From Bradyrhizobium acaciae (GTDB taxonomy: Bacteria; Pseudomonadota; Alphaproteobacteria; Rhizobiales; Xanthobacteraceae), in assembly GCF_020889785.1 (NCBI RefSeq), contig NZ_JACMYK010000049.1:1-47324 (forward strand): DNA of 47,324 nucleotides, read 5' to 3'. The first letter of the stretch is position 1, and each line of letters begins with the position of its first letter. Below, in pieces: positions 1 through 7,598 of the stretch. Made by a program: the position numbers and the translations under genes. Below the pieces are notes generated by a model. That model was not told the origin of the DNA, did not search any database, and saw only the letters and a list, made by a program, of their open reading frames with translations.

Positions 1-1
1 C

Positions 2-676
2 GTCAAAGGCCGCGTGCGCGACATGCGCGGCACGCTGTCCGGCGGCACCGCGGCGAGCGCCAAGGCGACGTTCGATGCGGTCGCCAAGGACCTCAGCCTG
101 GTCGCGATCCTCAACAATCCGTTCGCGTTGACACCGGGCTTCGAGGGGCCGAAGCAGCCGCGCGGCAGCAAGCCGACTTACGAGGAAGATCTGCACTCCT
201 GGACCGCGCCGTTCATGATGGCGCTGATCAACACGCGCAACGTCCATCGCTCCAACATGCTGATGGGCTTTCCCTACGGACAGGACTTCGTCTACGACGA
301 GATGGTCCTGACCGGGCCCGGCGAGAAGGGCGAGGCCAATGCCAAGAAGGTGATGGCGCTGAATTCCGAGAAGACCGGTCCGAGTGCACCGAAGCCGGGC
401 GAAGGCCCGTCAAAGGAAGAGCGTGAGAACGGCCGCTACGATCTGCTCTACCTCGCGGTGGCGCCCGACGGCCGCATGGTCCGCGCCGGCATCAAGGGCG
501 ATCGCGATCCCGGCTACGGCTCGACCTCGAAGATGATCTCGGAATGCGCGATCTGCCTGTTGCGCGACACGCCCGATGTCGCACCGGGCTTCTGGACCCC
601 GGGAGCCGCGATGCAGGGCAAGCTCATCAAGCGCCTGGTCGATCACGCCGGACTGACCTTCGAGGTCGAGAAGTAG
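2..676 (+). CDS. Saccharopine dehydrogenase-like / trans-acting enoyl reductase family protein, C-terminal part
   Basis: The frame is open from the left edge, so the N-terminus with the NAD(P)-binding Rossmann fold lies outside the window; about 224 codons remain. What is visible matches the C-terminal half of the saccharopine-dehydrogenase-like family that includes mycobacterial trans-acting enoyl reductases: an early GGTAAS motif, a WTAPFMMALINTRNVHRSN segment, a YGQDFVYDE segment, and a late region ending in the GFWTPGAAM motif. Family members are NAD(P)H-dependent oxidoreductases, but the substrate of most bacterial copies is unknown and lysine metabolism should not be assumed. The next gene is convergent, starting its 3' end 120 bases further on. 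The family call is fairly sure; the specific reaction is not. Confidence 0.75.
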   Translation, partial: VKGRVRDMRGTLSGGTAASAKATFDAVAKDLSLVAILNNPFALTPGFEGPKQPRGSKPTYEEDLHSWTAPFMMALINTRNVHRSNMLMGFPYGQDFVYDEMVLTGPGEKGEANAKKVMALNSEKTGPSAPKPGEGPSKEERENGRYDLLYLAVAPDGRMVRAGIKGDRDPGYGSTSKMISECAICLLRDTPDVAPGFWTPGAAMQGKLIKRLVDHAGLTFEVEK

Positions 677-795
677 TTGTCCTCGATGTCATCGCGGCTC
701 GACCGGGCGATTCAGTACTCCGCGGCTTCTCCGCTCGAGCACAAACGTCTCTGAAATACTGGATGCCCCGCTTTCGCGAGGCATGACAGCCAGCA

Positions 796-1998
796 CTACG
801 CCGCCGCGCGCGGATTGTACGCGTACATGAAGTCCATGCCCTTCGACGACACCGGCAGGATCAGCTTCAGCATGTGATCGCGAAGCCAGGCGCCGGTTGG
901 GCTGAACTCGCGCTTGCTGTTGCCGTTGCGGCGGGCGATCGCCACGATCTTTTCGGCGCGCGGGCGCCGCTCGTGCTCGAAGGCCTGGAACGTCATGCCG
1001 AGCTCCTGGCCGTCGCGCATCAGCGTGCCGAGCCGCAGGGCGTCCTCCAGCGCGAGCGACGCGCCCTGACCGGCATGCGGGCTGGTGGCGTGCGCGGCGT
1101 CGCCGATCAAGAGCGTGCGCTTGCGCGACCAAGTCGGCAGCGTCGCAACGTCGAGCGTGTCGGTCACCACGATGTCCTCGGCGGCTGCGATGATATCGGG
1201 GATCGGCGCATGCCAGCCGGCGTGGAAGTCGCGCAGATGCTGCTTGATCGCATCCTGGGTCTGCAATCGGTAGGCCGCCGCGGTCATGCCGCGCGACGGC
1301 TGCGTGCTCCACCACATCGCACCCGCGTCCGGATCGGGGCTGCACAGGCCGTAGCCGAAGAAGCCGCTTTGTCCGAACGTGGTCTCGACCTTCTGGCCGA
1401 TCGGCAGATGCTCGATCACCTTGCGCGGTACGAAGCCGCCGAAGCCGAGCAACCCGGTATCGAACGGCGTCGGGCCGTCCGGGATCACGTGCCGCCGTAC
1501 CGCCGAATGCACGCCGTCGGCGCCGATCACGAAATCGCCCTCGGCGGTGGTGCCGTCGTTGAAATAGGCGATGACGGGCTGGTCGCCGCGGTCCTCGATC
1601 CTGACCAGCTTCTTCTCGAAGAACACCGAGACGTTGGAGGCCCAGGCCTTGTCGATCAGAGTCTCGTTCAGGGTTGCGCGGCACATGTTCACCGCGGGCT
1701 GGCCGAAGCGCTGCTGCATATTCTGATTGAGCGAGCCGAGCTTCTTGCCGCTCTGCGAATAGAAATCGAATGACTCCGCGATCGAGCCGTTGCGGATCAG
1801 TTCGTCGGCAAGGCCGAGCTCTGCCAGCACATGCATGCCGTTGGGCGCGATCTGCAGGCCGCCGCCGATCCCGGTGGAGTAGGGCCAGGCCTCATAGAGC
1901 TCGACCTCGATGCCGGCGCGGGTCAGGAACATCGCGGCCACCGGACCGGCGATCCCGGCGCCGATGATGAGTGCCTTGCGGGGACGTCTGGTCATCAT
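796..1998 (-). CDS. FAD-dependent monooxygenase, group A flavoprotein hydroxylase type
   Basis: The protein carries the three signatures of group A flavin hydroxylases (UbiH / p-hydroxybenzoate hydroxylase type). There is an N-terminal GxGxxG dinucleotide fold (IIGAGIAGP), a central DG motif (IGADGVHSAVR) that contacts both FAD and NAD(P)H, and a GD motif (LIGDAAHATSPHAGQG) that binds the flavin ribityl chain. Its length of about 400 residues is normal. Such enzymes hydroxylate aromatic or conjugated substrates with NAD(P)H and O2. An upstream in-frame ATG exists at 2010, but the GGAG lying six bases before the ATG at 1998 favours the MMTRR start. It diverges from a MarR gene across two palindromes, so it is probably that regulator's target. 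The substrate cannot be read from sequence. Confidence 0.85.
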   Translation of the reverse strand: MMTRRPRKALIIGAGIAGPVAAMFLTRAGIEVELYEAWPYSTGIGGGLQIAPNGMHVLAELGLADELIRNGSIAESFDFYSQSGKKLGSLNQNMQQRFGQPAVNMCRATLNETLIDKAWASNVSVFFEKKLVRIEDRGDQPVIAYFNDGTTAEGDFVIGADGVHSAVRRHVIPDGPTPFDTGLLGFGGFVPRKVIEHLPIGQKVETTFGQSGFFGYGLCSPDPDAGAMWWSTQPSRGMTAAAYRLQTQDAIKQHLRDFHAGWHAPIPDIIAAAEDIVVTDTLDVATLPTWSRKRTLLIGDAAHATSPHAGQGASLALEDALRLGTLMRDGQELGMTFQAFEHERRPRAEKIVAIARRNGNSKREFSPTGAWLRDHMLKLILPVSSKGMDFMYAYNPRAAA

Positions 1999-2031
1999 GG
2001 CTTGCTCCATGCATCCTTGTCGGCTAGGAAG

Positions 2032-2063
2032 GATTAGCGGCTAATCATCTTAGTTGCTAAGAT
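2032..2063. promoter_or_regulatory. Two abutting palindromes, candidate MarR operators
   Basis: Two perfect inverted repeats lie back to back: GATTAG-CGG-CTAATC (2032-2046) and ATCTTAG-TTG-CTAAGAT (2047-2063). Both share the core TTAG-N3-CTAA or its close variant, with centres 16 bases apart, about one and a half helical turns. They sit between the divergent monooxygenase and MarR starts, just upstream of the MarR ribosome binding site. That is the usual place for an autoregulatory MarR operator. The palindromes are read directly; binding is inferred. Confidence 0.7.
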
Positions 2064-2091
2064 ATTTATCTTCTGAGGTAAGAGGTCGCAC

Positions 2092-2616
2092 TTGTCAAGC
2101 GCCAAATCGCGCGATGCGCTGATGCAGCAACTCGAGGAGGCCATGCGCCGATCCTCGGCGCAGGGCGTGATGTATGGCCAAGCCGTTGCAAACATGGCCG
2201 GAATTTCCAATTCCGATATGGAGTGCATGGACATCCTCAACCTTGAAGGAAGGGTCACTGCGGGGCGTCTCGCGGAAGTCACCGGGCTGACCACCGGTGC
2301 GATCACCGGCGTGGTCGATCGCCTGGAGAAGGCCGGCTACGTGCGCCGCGAGCGGGACGAGAGCGACCGCCGCAAGGTCTTCATCTCGGTGGTGGAGGAA
2401 AAGGCGATGGAGATCGGCAAGTTCTACGTGCCGATGCAGGAGGCGATGCTCAAGCTCTGGAGCAGCTACACCGACGACGAGCTGCGCCTGCTGCTGCGCT
2501 TCGCCAATGACGGCTACAAGGGCGTCTTGCAGGCGACCGAAGCATTGAAGGCGGTGATCGAGATGCCGCCGGAGCAGCGCGCCGATCTCAAGCTGCCGCC
2601 GAAGTCTCGTCGATGA
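2092..2616 (+). CDS. MarR family transcriptional regulator
   Basis: A 174-residue winged-helix protein. The recognition region reads GRVTAGRLAEVTGLTTGAI, followed by the conserved wing segment VVDRLEKAGYVRRE and the DRR motif, all typical of MarR dimeric repressors that release DNA on binding aromatic or phenolic ligands. I chose the TTG at 2092 because GAGGTAAGAGG lies just before it and no ATG in frame precedes the HTH at a sensible distance. It is divergent from the FAD monooxygenase and shares two palindromes with it, suggesting control of that enzyme and of itself. Its last 29 bases overlap the 3' end of the convergent O-antigen-ligase-like gene. Confidence 0.88.
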   Translation: MSSAKSRDALMQQLEEAMRRSSAQGVMYGQAVANMAGISNSDMECMDILNLEGRVTAGRLAEVTGLTTGAITGVVDRLEKAGYVRRERDESDRRKVFISVVEEKAMEIGKFYVPMQEAMLKLWSSYTDDELRLLLRFANDGYKGVLQATEALKAVIEMPPEQRADLKLPPKSRR

Positions 2617-3856
2617 CCTCGGTCGACGTCGCGCGGGTGTGCTCGGCCGCCGCGTACATGCCCCACATCGTGCCCAGCATCATCCAGAAGTGCCGCCAAT
2701 GGTCGGTGTCGATGATGAAGCTCTCGCCGACGAAGCCGAGGAATGCCGAGAACAGCGCGAGATAACCGCGCTGCCACGGCACCCGCGTATACACGTAACG
2801 GAAGCCGATGATCGCGGTGACGAACACCAGCGCGGGATAGCAGACCCCCGAGATCCAGCCGCCCGACATGAAGGCATTGAGATAGGAGTTGTGGGTGTCC
2901 TCGGGGAAGTAGGTGTGGAATTGCAGCGGTCCTATGCCGAACGGCAATTCGAGCGCCATCTGGGCGCCGAGGATGTGGCGGCCGAACCGGCCGAAGCGGC
3001 CTTCGTCATAGCTCTGGTCGAAGCTCGCGCGCTGCTTGAACATGTCGGCGACCGAGCCGATCGAGAGCAGCACCGCAATCAGCGCAACAGCCAGGACCGC
3101 CGCGATCAGCGTCATCACGATGATGCGCGAACGCTGCGCCTGGGAGCGGCTGGTGAACACCATCAGCGCCAGCATGAAGGCCGCAGTGATCAAGAGGCCG
3201 CCCCAGGCGGCGCGGGAGAACGACAGCAGGATCGCAAGCGAGATGATGCCGAACGCGATAGCATTGCGGAATGCCTTGCCGAAGCGGTCGGAGACGACGC
3301 TCTGTAGCGTGAAAAGCGCCGGCAGGATCAGGAACGCGCCGAGCACGTTGGGATCCTTGAAGGTGCCGCGGGCGCGATCATACAGCGTCAGCAGATCGTA
3401 GCCGCCGGGCACCAGGTGAAAATAGCCGGCGATGCCCGCGAGCGAGGCGATCATCGCGCCGACGATCAGGCCGCGGCGCAGCATGTCGAGCCGGGCTTCG
3501 GTGTCCTCCGACATCACCATCGCGAAGAAGATCACGGTGACGGCCATGTACCAGGAGGTGAGGACCCAGTTCACCACCTCCGGCTTGTCGAGGAACGGCA
3601 CCGCGCCGATGCTGTAGCCGACATTGAGCACGATCAGCGTGAACAGCAGCGGCATGAACACCAGCTGCATGCGCAGGCCCGTGGCGAAGAACAGCACGCA
3701 GGCGGTCAGTGTGACGAGTTCATACGGGCTCGGTTCGATGAACACGATGGCCATCGACGCGCCGGCCAGCCAGATCAGCGCCCGCTGCAACGCCAGCACG
3801 CCTGACGGCGCCGATGTCAACGATTGGGAAGTCCCGGCTGTCGCCGCATAGGCCAT
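2588..3856 (-). CDS. O-antigen ligase / Wzy-type polysaccharide polymerase family membrane protein
   Basis: A polytopic inner-membrane protein of about 422 residues with roughly ten hydrophobic segments and a longer periplasmic loop. That loop contains the family-typical stretch ending in EDTHNSYLNAFMSGGW, where the His in the D-T-H-N-S segment matches the conserved region of the Wzy_C / WaaL-like domain. Members join or polymerise lipid-linked glycans at the periplasmic face. Neighbours (GumD-like transferase, GT4, Wza-like and Wzc-like proteins) make a polymerase for an exopolysaccharide more likely than an LPS ligase. The frame is open to a GTG at 3886, but the ATG at 3856 (MAYAATAG) gives a more natural N-terminus. 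The 3' end overlaps the MarR gene tail to tail by 29 bases. Confidence 0.82.
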   Translation of the reverse strand: MAYAATAGTSQSLTSAPSGVLALQRALIWLAGASMAIVFIEPSPYELVTLTACVLFFATGLRMQLVFMPLLFTLIVLNVGYSIGAVPFLDKPEVVNWVLTSWYMAVTVIFFAMVMSEDTEARLDMLRRGLIVGAMIASLAGIAGYFHLVPGGYDLLTLYDRARGTFKDPNVLGAFLILPALFTLQSVVSDRFGKAFRNAIAFGIISLAILLSFSRAAWGGLLITAAFMLALMVFTSRSQAQRSRIIVMTLIAAVLAVALIAVLLSIGSVADMFKQRASFDQSYDEGRFGRFGRHILGAQMALELPFGIGPLQFHTYFPEDTHNSYLNAFMSGGWISGVCYPALVFVTAIIGFRYVYTRVPWQRGYLALFSAFLGFVGESFIIDTDHWRHFWMMLGTMWGMYAAAEHTRATSTEVIDETSAAA

Positions 3857-3897
3857 CGGATACTCACGCAACGCGGTACAAAACACTCGATTGCTTC

Positions 3898-3980
3898 GTC
3901 ATTGCGAGGAGCGAAGCGACGAAGCAATCCACCTGTCCCCGAGCCGCAGCATGGATTGCATCGCTGTGCTCGCAATGACG
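3898..3980. repeat. REP-like inverted intergenic repeat
   Basis: An 83-base imperfect inverted repeat. The left arm begins CGTCATTGCGAGGAGCGAAG and the right arm reads back as CGTCATTGCGAGCACAGCGA, with ATTGC and GAAGCAATCC-like cores facing each other. A second member with the same arm sequence lies at 23411-23492, so this is a dispersed family rather than a chance hairpin. It sits between two minus-strand exopolysaccharide genes and may separate their transcripts. No transposase is nearby. Confidence 0.75.
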
Positions 3981-3997
3981 GCAGTTGGTCTCAGGTC

Positions 3998-5575
3998 TCA
4001 GTACGCGTTCTCGTTCTTTGTAATCAGCGAGAACGGGGTCTTGAGCAGAATGTAGAGGTCGAACAGCACCGACCAGTTCTCGATGTAATAGAGGTCGTAT
4101 TCGACGCGCTTCTGGATCTTCTCGTCAGTGTCGACCTCGCCGCGCCAGCCGTTGATCTGCGCCCAGCCGGTGATCCCTGGCTTGACGCGGTGGCGGGCGA
4201 AGTAGCCGTCGACGGCCTCGTCGAACAGCCGGTTCTCCAGCTTGCTCTGCACGGCGTGCGGGCGCGGGCCGACCAGCGAGAGATTGCCCTTCAGCACGAC
4301 GTTGAACAGCTGCGGCAGTTCGTCGAGCGAAGTCTTGCGGATGAAGCGGCCGACGCGGGTGACGCGCGGATCGTTCTTGGTCACCACCTTGGAGGCGGTG
4401 GGATCGGCCTGGTGGTGGTAGAGCGAACGGAATTTGTAGACGTCGATGCGCTCATTGTTGAAGCCGAAGCGCTTCTGGCGGAACAGCACCGGGCCGGGGC
4501 TGTCGAGCTTCACCGCGAGCGCCACCAGTCCCAAGACCGGCAGCGCGGCAAGCAAGGCCAGGCCGCCCACGACGCGGTCGAACAGCCATTTCAGCACCAG
4601 ATCCCAGTCGGTGATCGGCGCCTCGAAGACATCAAGTGTCGGTACCTTGCCGAGATAGGAATAGGAGCGGGGCCGGAAGCGCAGCTTGTTGGTATGGGCC
4701 GACAGGCGGATGTCGACCGGCAGCACCCAGAGCTTCTTCAGCATCTCCAGGATGCGGGTCTCTGCCGAGATCGGCAGCGCGAACAGCACGAGGTCGACGC
4801 GGGTGCGGCGGGCGAACTCGACGATGTCGTCGACCTTGCCGAGCTTCGGTGAACCGGCGCAGGTCTCCGTGGCCCTGCTGTCATTGCGGTCGTCGAACAC
4901 GCCGAGCACGTGGATGTCGGAATCATCGTCGGCGTTCAGCGCCTCGATCAGCTTCTCGCCGTTCTGGTCGGCGCCGACGATGATGGTGCGGCGGTCGAGC
5001 CGGCCGTCATGCGCCCAGGCGCGCACCATCGAGCGCAGCGCCAGCCGTTCGGCGATCAAGACCGCAAGGCCGACGCAGAAGAACGACGACAGCCAGACCC
5101 GCGAGACCTCGCCGCCGAGCTTGACCAGGAAGGAGACCCCGATGAACAGCAGGAACACGAAGGCCCACGATGAGATCATCCGCGTCATCTGGCGGAGCTG
5201 GCCGCGGAAGACCTGCACCTGGTAGATGTCCGCGGCCTGGAAGCAGACCACGGCCGCAGCCGACATGCCGAGGATCGAGGCGATGTATCCCCAGTGGATG
5301 TCGCCGGCGAGCGGCCTGACATAGGCGAAATAGAGCCCGACGCCGACCAGGCTCAGCAGCACGAAATCGGCGAGGCGAACCACGCCGGCGATCACGACCG
5401 GCGAGTAGGCGCCGCGAACTTTTTGATTGGTGACGGCGAGCGCGGCCGGCGACAGGCGGCGGCGGCGTTCGACCTGCGGCTTGGTGGCCGTCGCCGACGC
5501 AGCGGCATCCAGCATCGAGCGTGCGTTAAACGGTTCCACGAGTCCACGTCCATTCCTGCGCTTGCAGATGGGCAT
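3998..5575 (-). CDS. Undecaprenyl-phosphate sugar-1-phosphate transferase (GumD/WcaJ type)
   Basis: A polyprenyl-glycosylphosphotransferase of the long type. It has an N-terminal block of about four membrane helices, a CoA-binding-like Rossmann middle domain (RTIIVGADQNGEKLIEAL) and a C-terminal catalytic domain. The catalytic domain starts with a re-entrant hydrophobic segment followed by SPGPVLFRQKRFG, then LDELPQLFNVVLKGNLSLVG with the PRPHAV motif, and KPGITGWAQINGWRGE near the end. It would load the first sugar phosphate, commonly glucose-1-P, onto undecaprenyl phosphate and start repeat-unit synthesis. The start is uncertain: the ATG at 5575 is the longest choice, while a GTG at 5539 (VEPFNARS) is an alternative. 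A TTACG-TG-CGTAA palindrome lies upstream at 5636-5647. Confidence 0.9.
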   Translation of the reverse strand: MPICKRRNGRGLVEPFNARSMLDAAASATATKPQVERRRRLSPAALAVTNQKVRGAYSPVVIAGVVRLADFVLLSLVGVGLYFAYVRPLAGDIHWGYIASILGMSAAAVVCFQAADIYQVQVFRGQLRQMTRMISSWAFVFLLFIGVSFLVKLGGEVSRVWLSSFFCVGLAVLIAERLALRSMVRAWAHDGRLDRRTIIVGADQNGEKLIEALNADDDSDIHVLGVFDDRNDSRATETCAGSPKLGKVDDIVEFARRTRVDLVLFALPISAETRILEMLKKLWVLPVDIRLSAHTNKLRFRPRSYSYLGKVPTLDVFEAPITDWDLVLKWLFDRVVGGLALLAALPVLGLVALAVKLDSPGPVLFRQKRFGFNNERIDVYKFRSLYHHQADPTASKVVTKNDPRVTRVGRFIRKTSLDELPQLFNVVLKGNLSLVGPRPHAVQSKLENRLFDEAVDGYFARHRVKPGITGWAQINGWRGEVDTDEKIQKRVEYDLYYIENWSVLFDLYILLKTPFSLITKNENAY

Positions 5576-5654
5576 CCGCGCGCAGCAGCGAAATTCCCCG
5601 GGACGTGACTTAAGGGGACAAATCGGAAGAAACGGTTACGTGCGTAAGAGATGG

Positions 5655-6794
5655 TTAACGTTTGGCAAATGCGTCCCGGTAGCCGGCCAGCACGCCCTCG
5701 ACCATTGCGTTCTGCGAGAAATGTTCGGAGATCCGCTCGCGCAGTCGCTCGGCGCGCGCCGCGGTCGCAGTCGGATTGTCGAGCGCGGCCTTGATCGCCT
5801 CGGCCATCGCGGCCGCATTGCTCGGCGCGAACAGGGCGTCGGTGTGGGTGTCGAAGATCTCCGGGATGCCGCCGACATTGGCGGCGATCATCGGAACACC
5901 GGCCGCTCCCGCCTCTATCACCACATAGGGCATCGAATCGCCACGCGAGGGGACCACCAGCACGCTGCCCTTGGAGAAGCCGAAGCGCGCCTTGACGTGG
6001 CCGATGAAGCGGACGGCATCGCCGAGCGACAGCCGCTTTACCTGCTCCTTGAGGCGTTCGAATTCTTCGCCGTCGCCGCCGAGCGTCAGCGTCACCGGCT
6101 TGCCGTCGGCGCGCAGCTTGGCGACCGCGTCGATCAGGAGATCGGCGCCCTTGATGCGCCGGAACTCACCGACATAGGCCACGTCGGAGGCGTCGTCGGC
6201 CTTGGGGACCGGTTCGAATTCTTCTGAGGTGACGCCGTTGAAGACGCAGCGCACGAGGCCGGCAGGCTTGCCCACGGTGCGCTGATAGGTGTCGCGGGCG
6301 AACGCACTCTCGAACAGGAACAGGTCGGTGCTGTTCATCAGCGTGCGCTCGAGCTGGCTGTAGAAGCGGCCCTTCCAGGTGTCGAGCGGGTAGTGCAGCG
6401 AGCCGCCATGCGGCGTGTAGACCCGGATCACCTTGTTCGACCGCCGCCGCAGCCGGACATAGGCGCCGGCCTTGGCGCCATGGCCGTGCACGACATCGGG
6501 CTTCAGCTTGCGGATCAGGCCGGCGATATGCGCCCAGACCATGAAGTCGGCGAAGCGCGGCTCGCGGCGTATCGCCACCCGGTGGACGCCGAGCTTGAGG
6601 CGCGGTTCTATCTCGGCCAGCACCGCGTCGGCGCGGGTACCGCCGGTCAGGCTGTCGGCGACGATGCCGACATGGTGACCGCGCTCGATCTGGCCGTTGG
6701 CGACATCGAGGATGTGACGAATGATGCCGCCGACCGGGGCACGAACGACGTGCAGGATGCGGAGCGGCGGTTGCTGGTTTGGGTCCTGCGCCAT
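5655..6794 (-). CDS. Glycosyltransferase family 4
   Basis: A 379-residue GT-B glycosyltransferase. The N-terminal domain begins RILHVVRAPVGGIIRHI and includes the DVVHGHGAKAG segment. The C-terminal domain has the nucleotide-sugar site: GEFRRIKGADLLIDAV, then VVPSRGDSMPYVVIEAGAAG with the E-x7-E motif, then GGIPE. It transfers a sugar from a nucleotide donor to a growing lipid-linked repeat unit at the cytoplasmic face. Its ATG follows the stop of the upstream Wza-like gene after three bases, so the two are probably translationally coupled. Donor and linkage are unknown. Confidence 0.9.
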   Translation of the reverse strand: MAQDPNQQPPLRILHVVRAPVGGIIRHILDVANGQIERGHHVGIVADSLTGGTRADAVLAEIEPRLKLGVHRVAIRREPRFADFMVWAHIAGLIRKLKPDVVHGHGAKAGAYVRLRRRSNKVIRVYTPHGGSLHYPLDTWKGRFYSQLERTLMNSTDLFLFESAFARDTYQRTVGKPAGLVRCVFNGVTSEEFEPVPKADDASDVAYVGEFRRIKGADLLIDAVAKLRADGKPVTLTLGGDGEEFERLKEQVKRLSLGDAVRFIGHVKARFGFSKGSVLVVPSRGDSMPYVVIEAGAAGVPMIAANVGGIPEIFDTHTDALFAPSNAAAMAEAIKAALDNPTATAARAERLRERISEHFSQNAMVEGVLAGYRDAFAKR

Positions 6795-6797
6795 CGA

Positions 6798-7421
6798 TCA
6801 GAACCAGCGTTCGCCGACGAACACGGTGTCGCCGGGTCCGATCGGCGTGCCCAGGGGAGCGACGAAGCGGCCCGCGCCCGATGCATCGGTGTGGGTGAGG
6901 GTGACCTCGTCGCGCCGGGCGCGCGGCGAGAAGCCGCCGGCGATTGCCACCGCGCTCTCGACCGTCATGTTGGGCACGTAGGGATATTGGCCGGGCGCGG
7001 CGACCTCGCCGAGGATGAAGAACGGACGGTAGGACTCGATCTCGACCGCGACCGACGGCTCGCGGATGAAGCCGTTGCGCAGCCGCGCGGTGATCTCGGC
7101 AGCGAGCCCGGCCGGCGTCCGGCCGCGCGCCGGCACCGAGCCGATCAGCGGCATGGTGATCGCGCCGGCGGCGTCGATCGCATAGGAGTTGGTCAGCCCT
7201 TCCTGGCCGTAGACCACGACGCGAAGCTTGTCGCCGGGCCCGAGATTGTAGGCCGCGCGCGGCGCAGGTTCGGCGTAGGCAATCGGCGCAGCAAAGGAGG
7301 GCTGCCCATACGCCATCGAATCGAGGGCCGGGTCGCCGGCGACCGGCGACGTCCGTCCCATGCAGCCCGACAGCGCGAGCGCAGCAATCAGACAAACAAG
7401 GGGAGCGCGCAGATCGCGCAT
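6798..7421 (-). CDS. Wza-like polysaccharide export lipoprotein
   Basis: A 207-residue lipoprotein with the N-terminus MRDLRAPLVCLIAALALSGC, whose LSGC is a lipobox. It continues as a polysaccharide export domain (YNLGPGDKLRVVVYGQEGL), followed by SLBB-type segments (FFILGEVAAPGQYPYVPNMT). This is the outer-membrane auxiliary channel component of Wzx/Wzy-dependent export, in a short form. The frame stays open to 7763, but the lipobox fixes the start near 7421; an ATG at 7466 is possible but would bury the signal peptide. It diverges from the Wzc-like gene, and the 177 bases between them should hold both promoters. Confidence 0.88.
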   Translation of the reverse strand: MRDLRAPLVCLIAALALSGCMGRTSPVAGDPALDSMAYGQPSFAAPIAYAEPAPRAAYNLGPGDKLRVVVYGQEGLTNSYAIDAAGAITMPLIGSVPARGRTPAGLAAEITARLRNGFIREPSVAVEIESYRPFFILGEVAAPGQYPYVPNMTVESAVAIAGGFSPRARRDEVTLTHTDASGAGRFVAPLGTPIGPGDTVFVGERWF

Positions 7422-7598
7422 GTGAAGAATCCCGCGAAAATACTGGGTCCGATTAACGGCACTCATGGTTAACAAAGGATGACGGGCCGGGTGGTGGCGG
7501 CCATGTCCGTCAACCCCGCCGATTAACCCAGCAGCAACCTTAATGGACTGTAATCGCCCGCATTGAGGTGGAATCGCGGCGTCCGCGGGAGTTCGGTT

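Noticed and set aside
874..1773. Long open frame opposite the FAD monooxygenase, and many similar long antisense frames across the window
   Set aside because: These are shadows of real genes in GC-rich DNA; their products are low-complexity Arg/Ala-rich and lack domains or ribosome binding sites.
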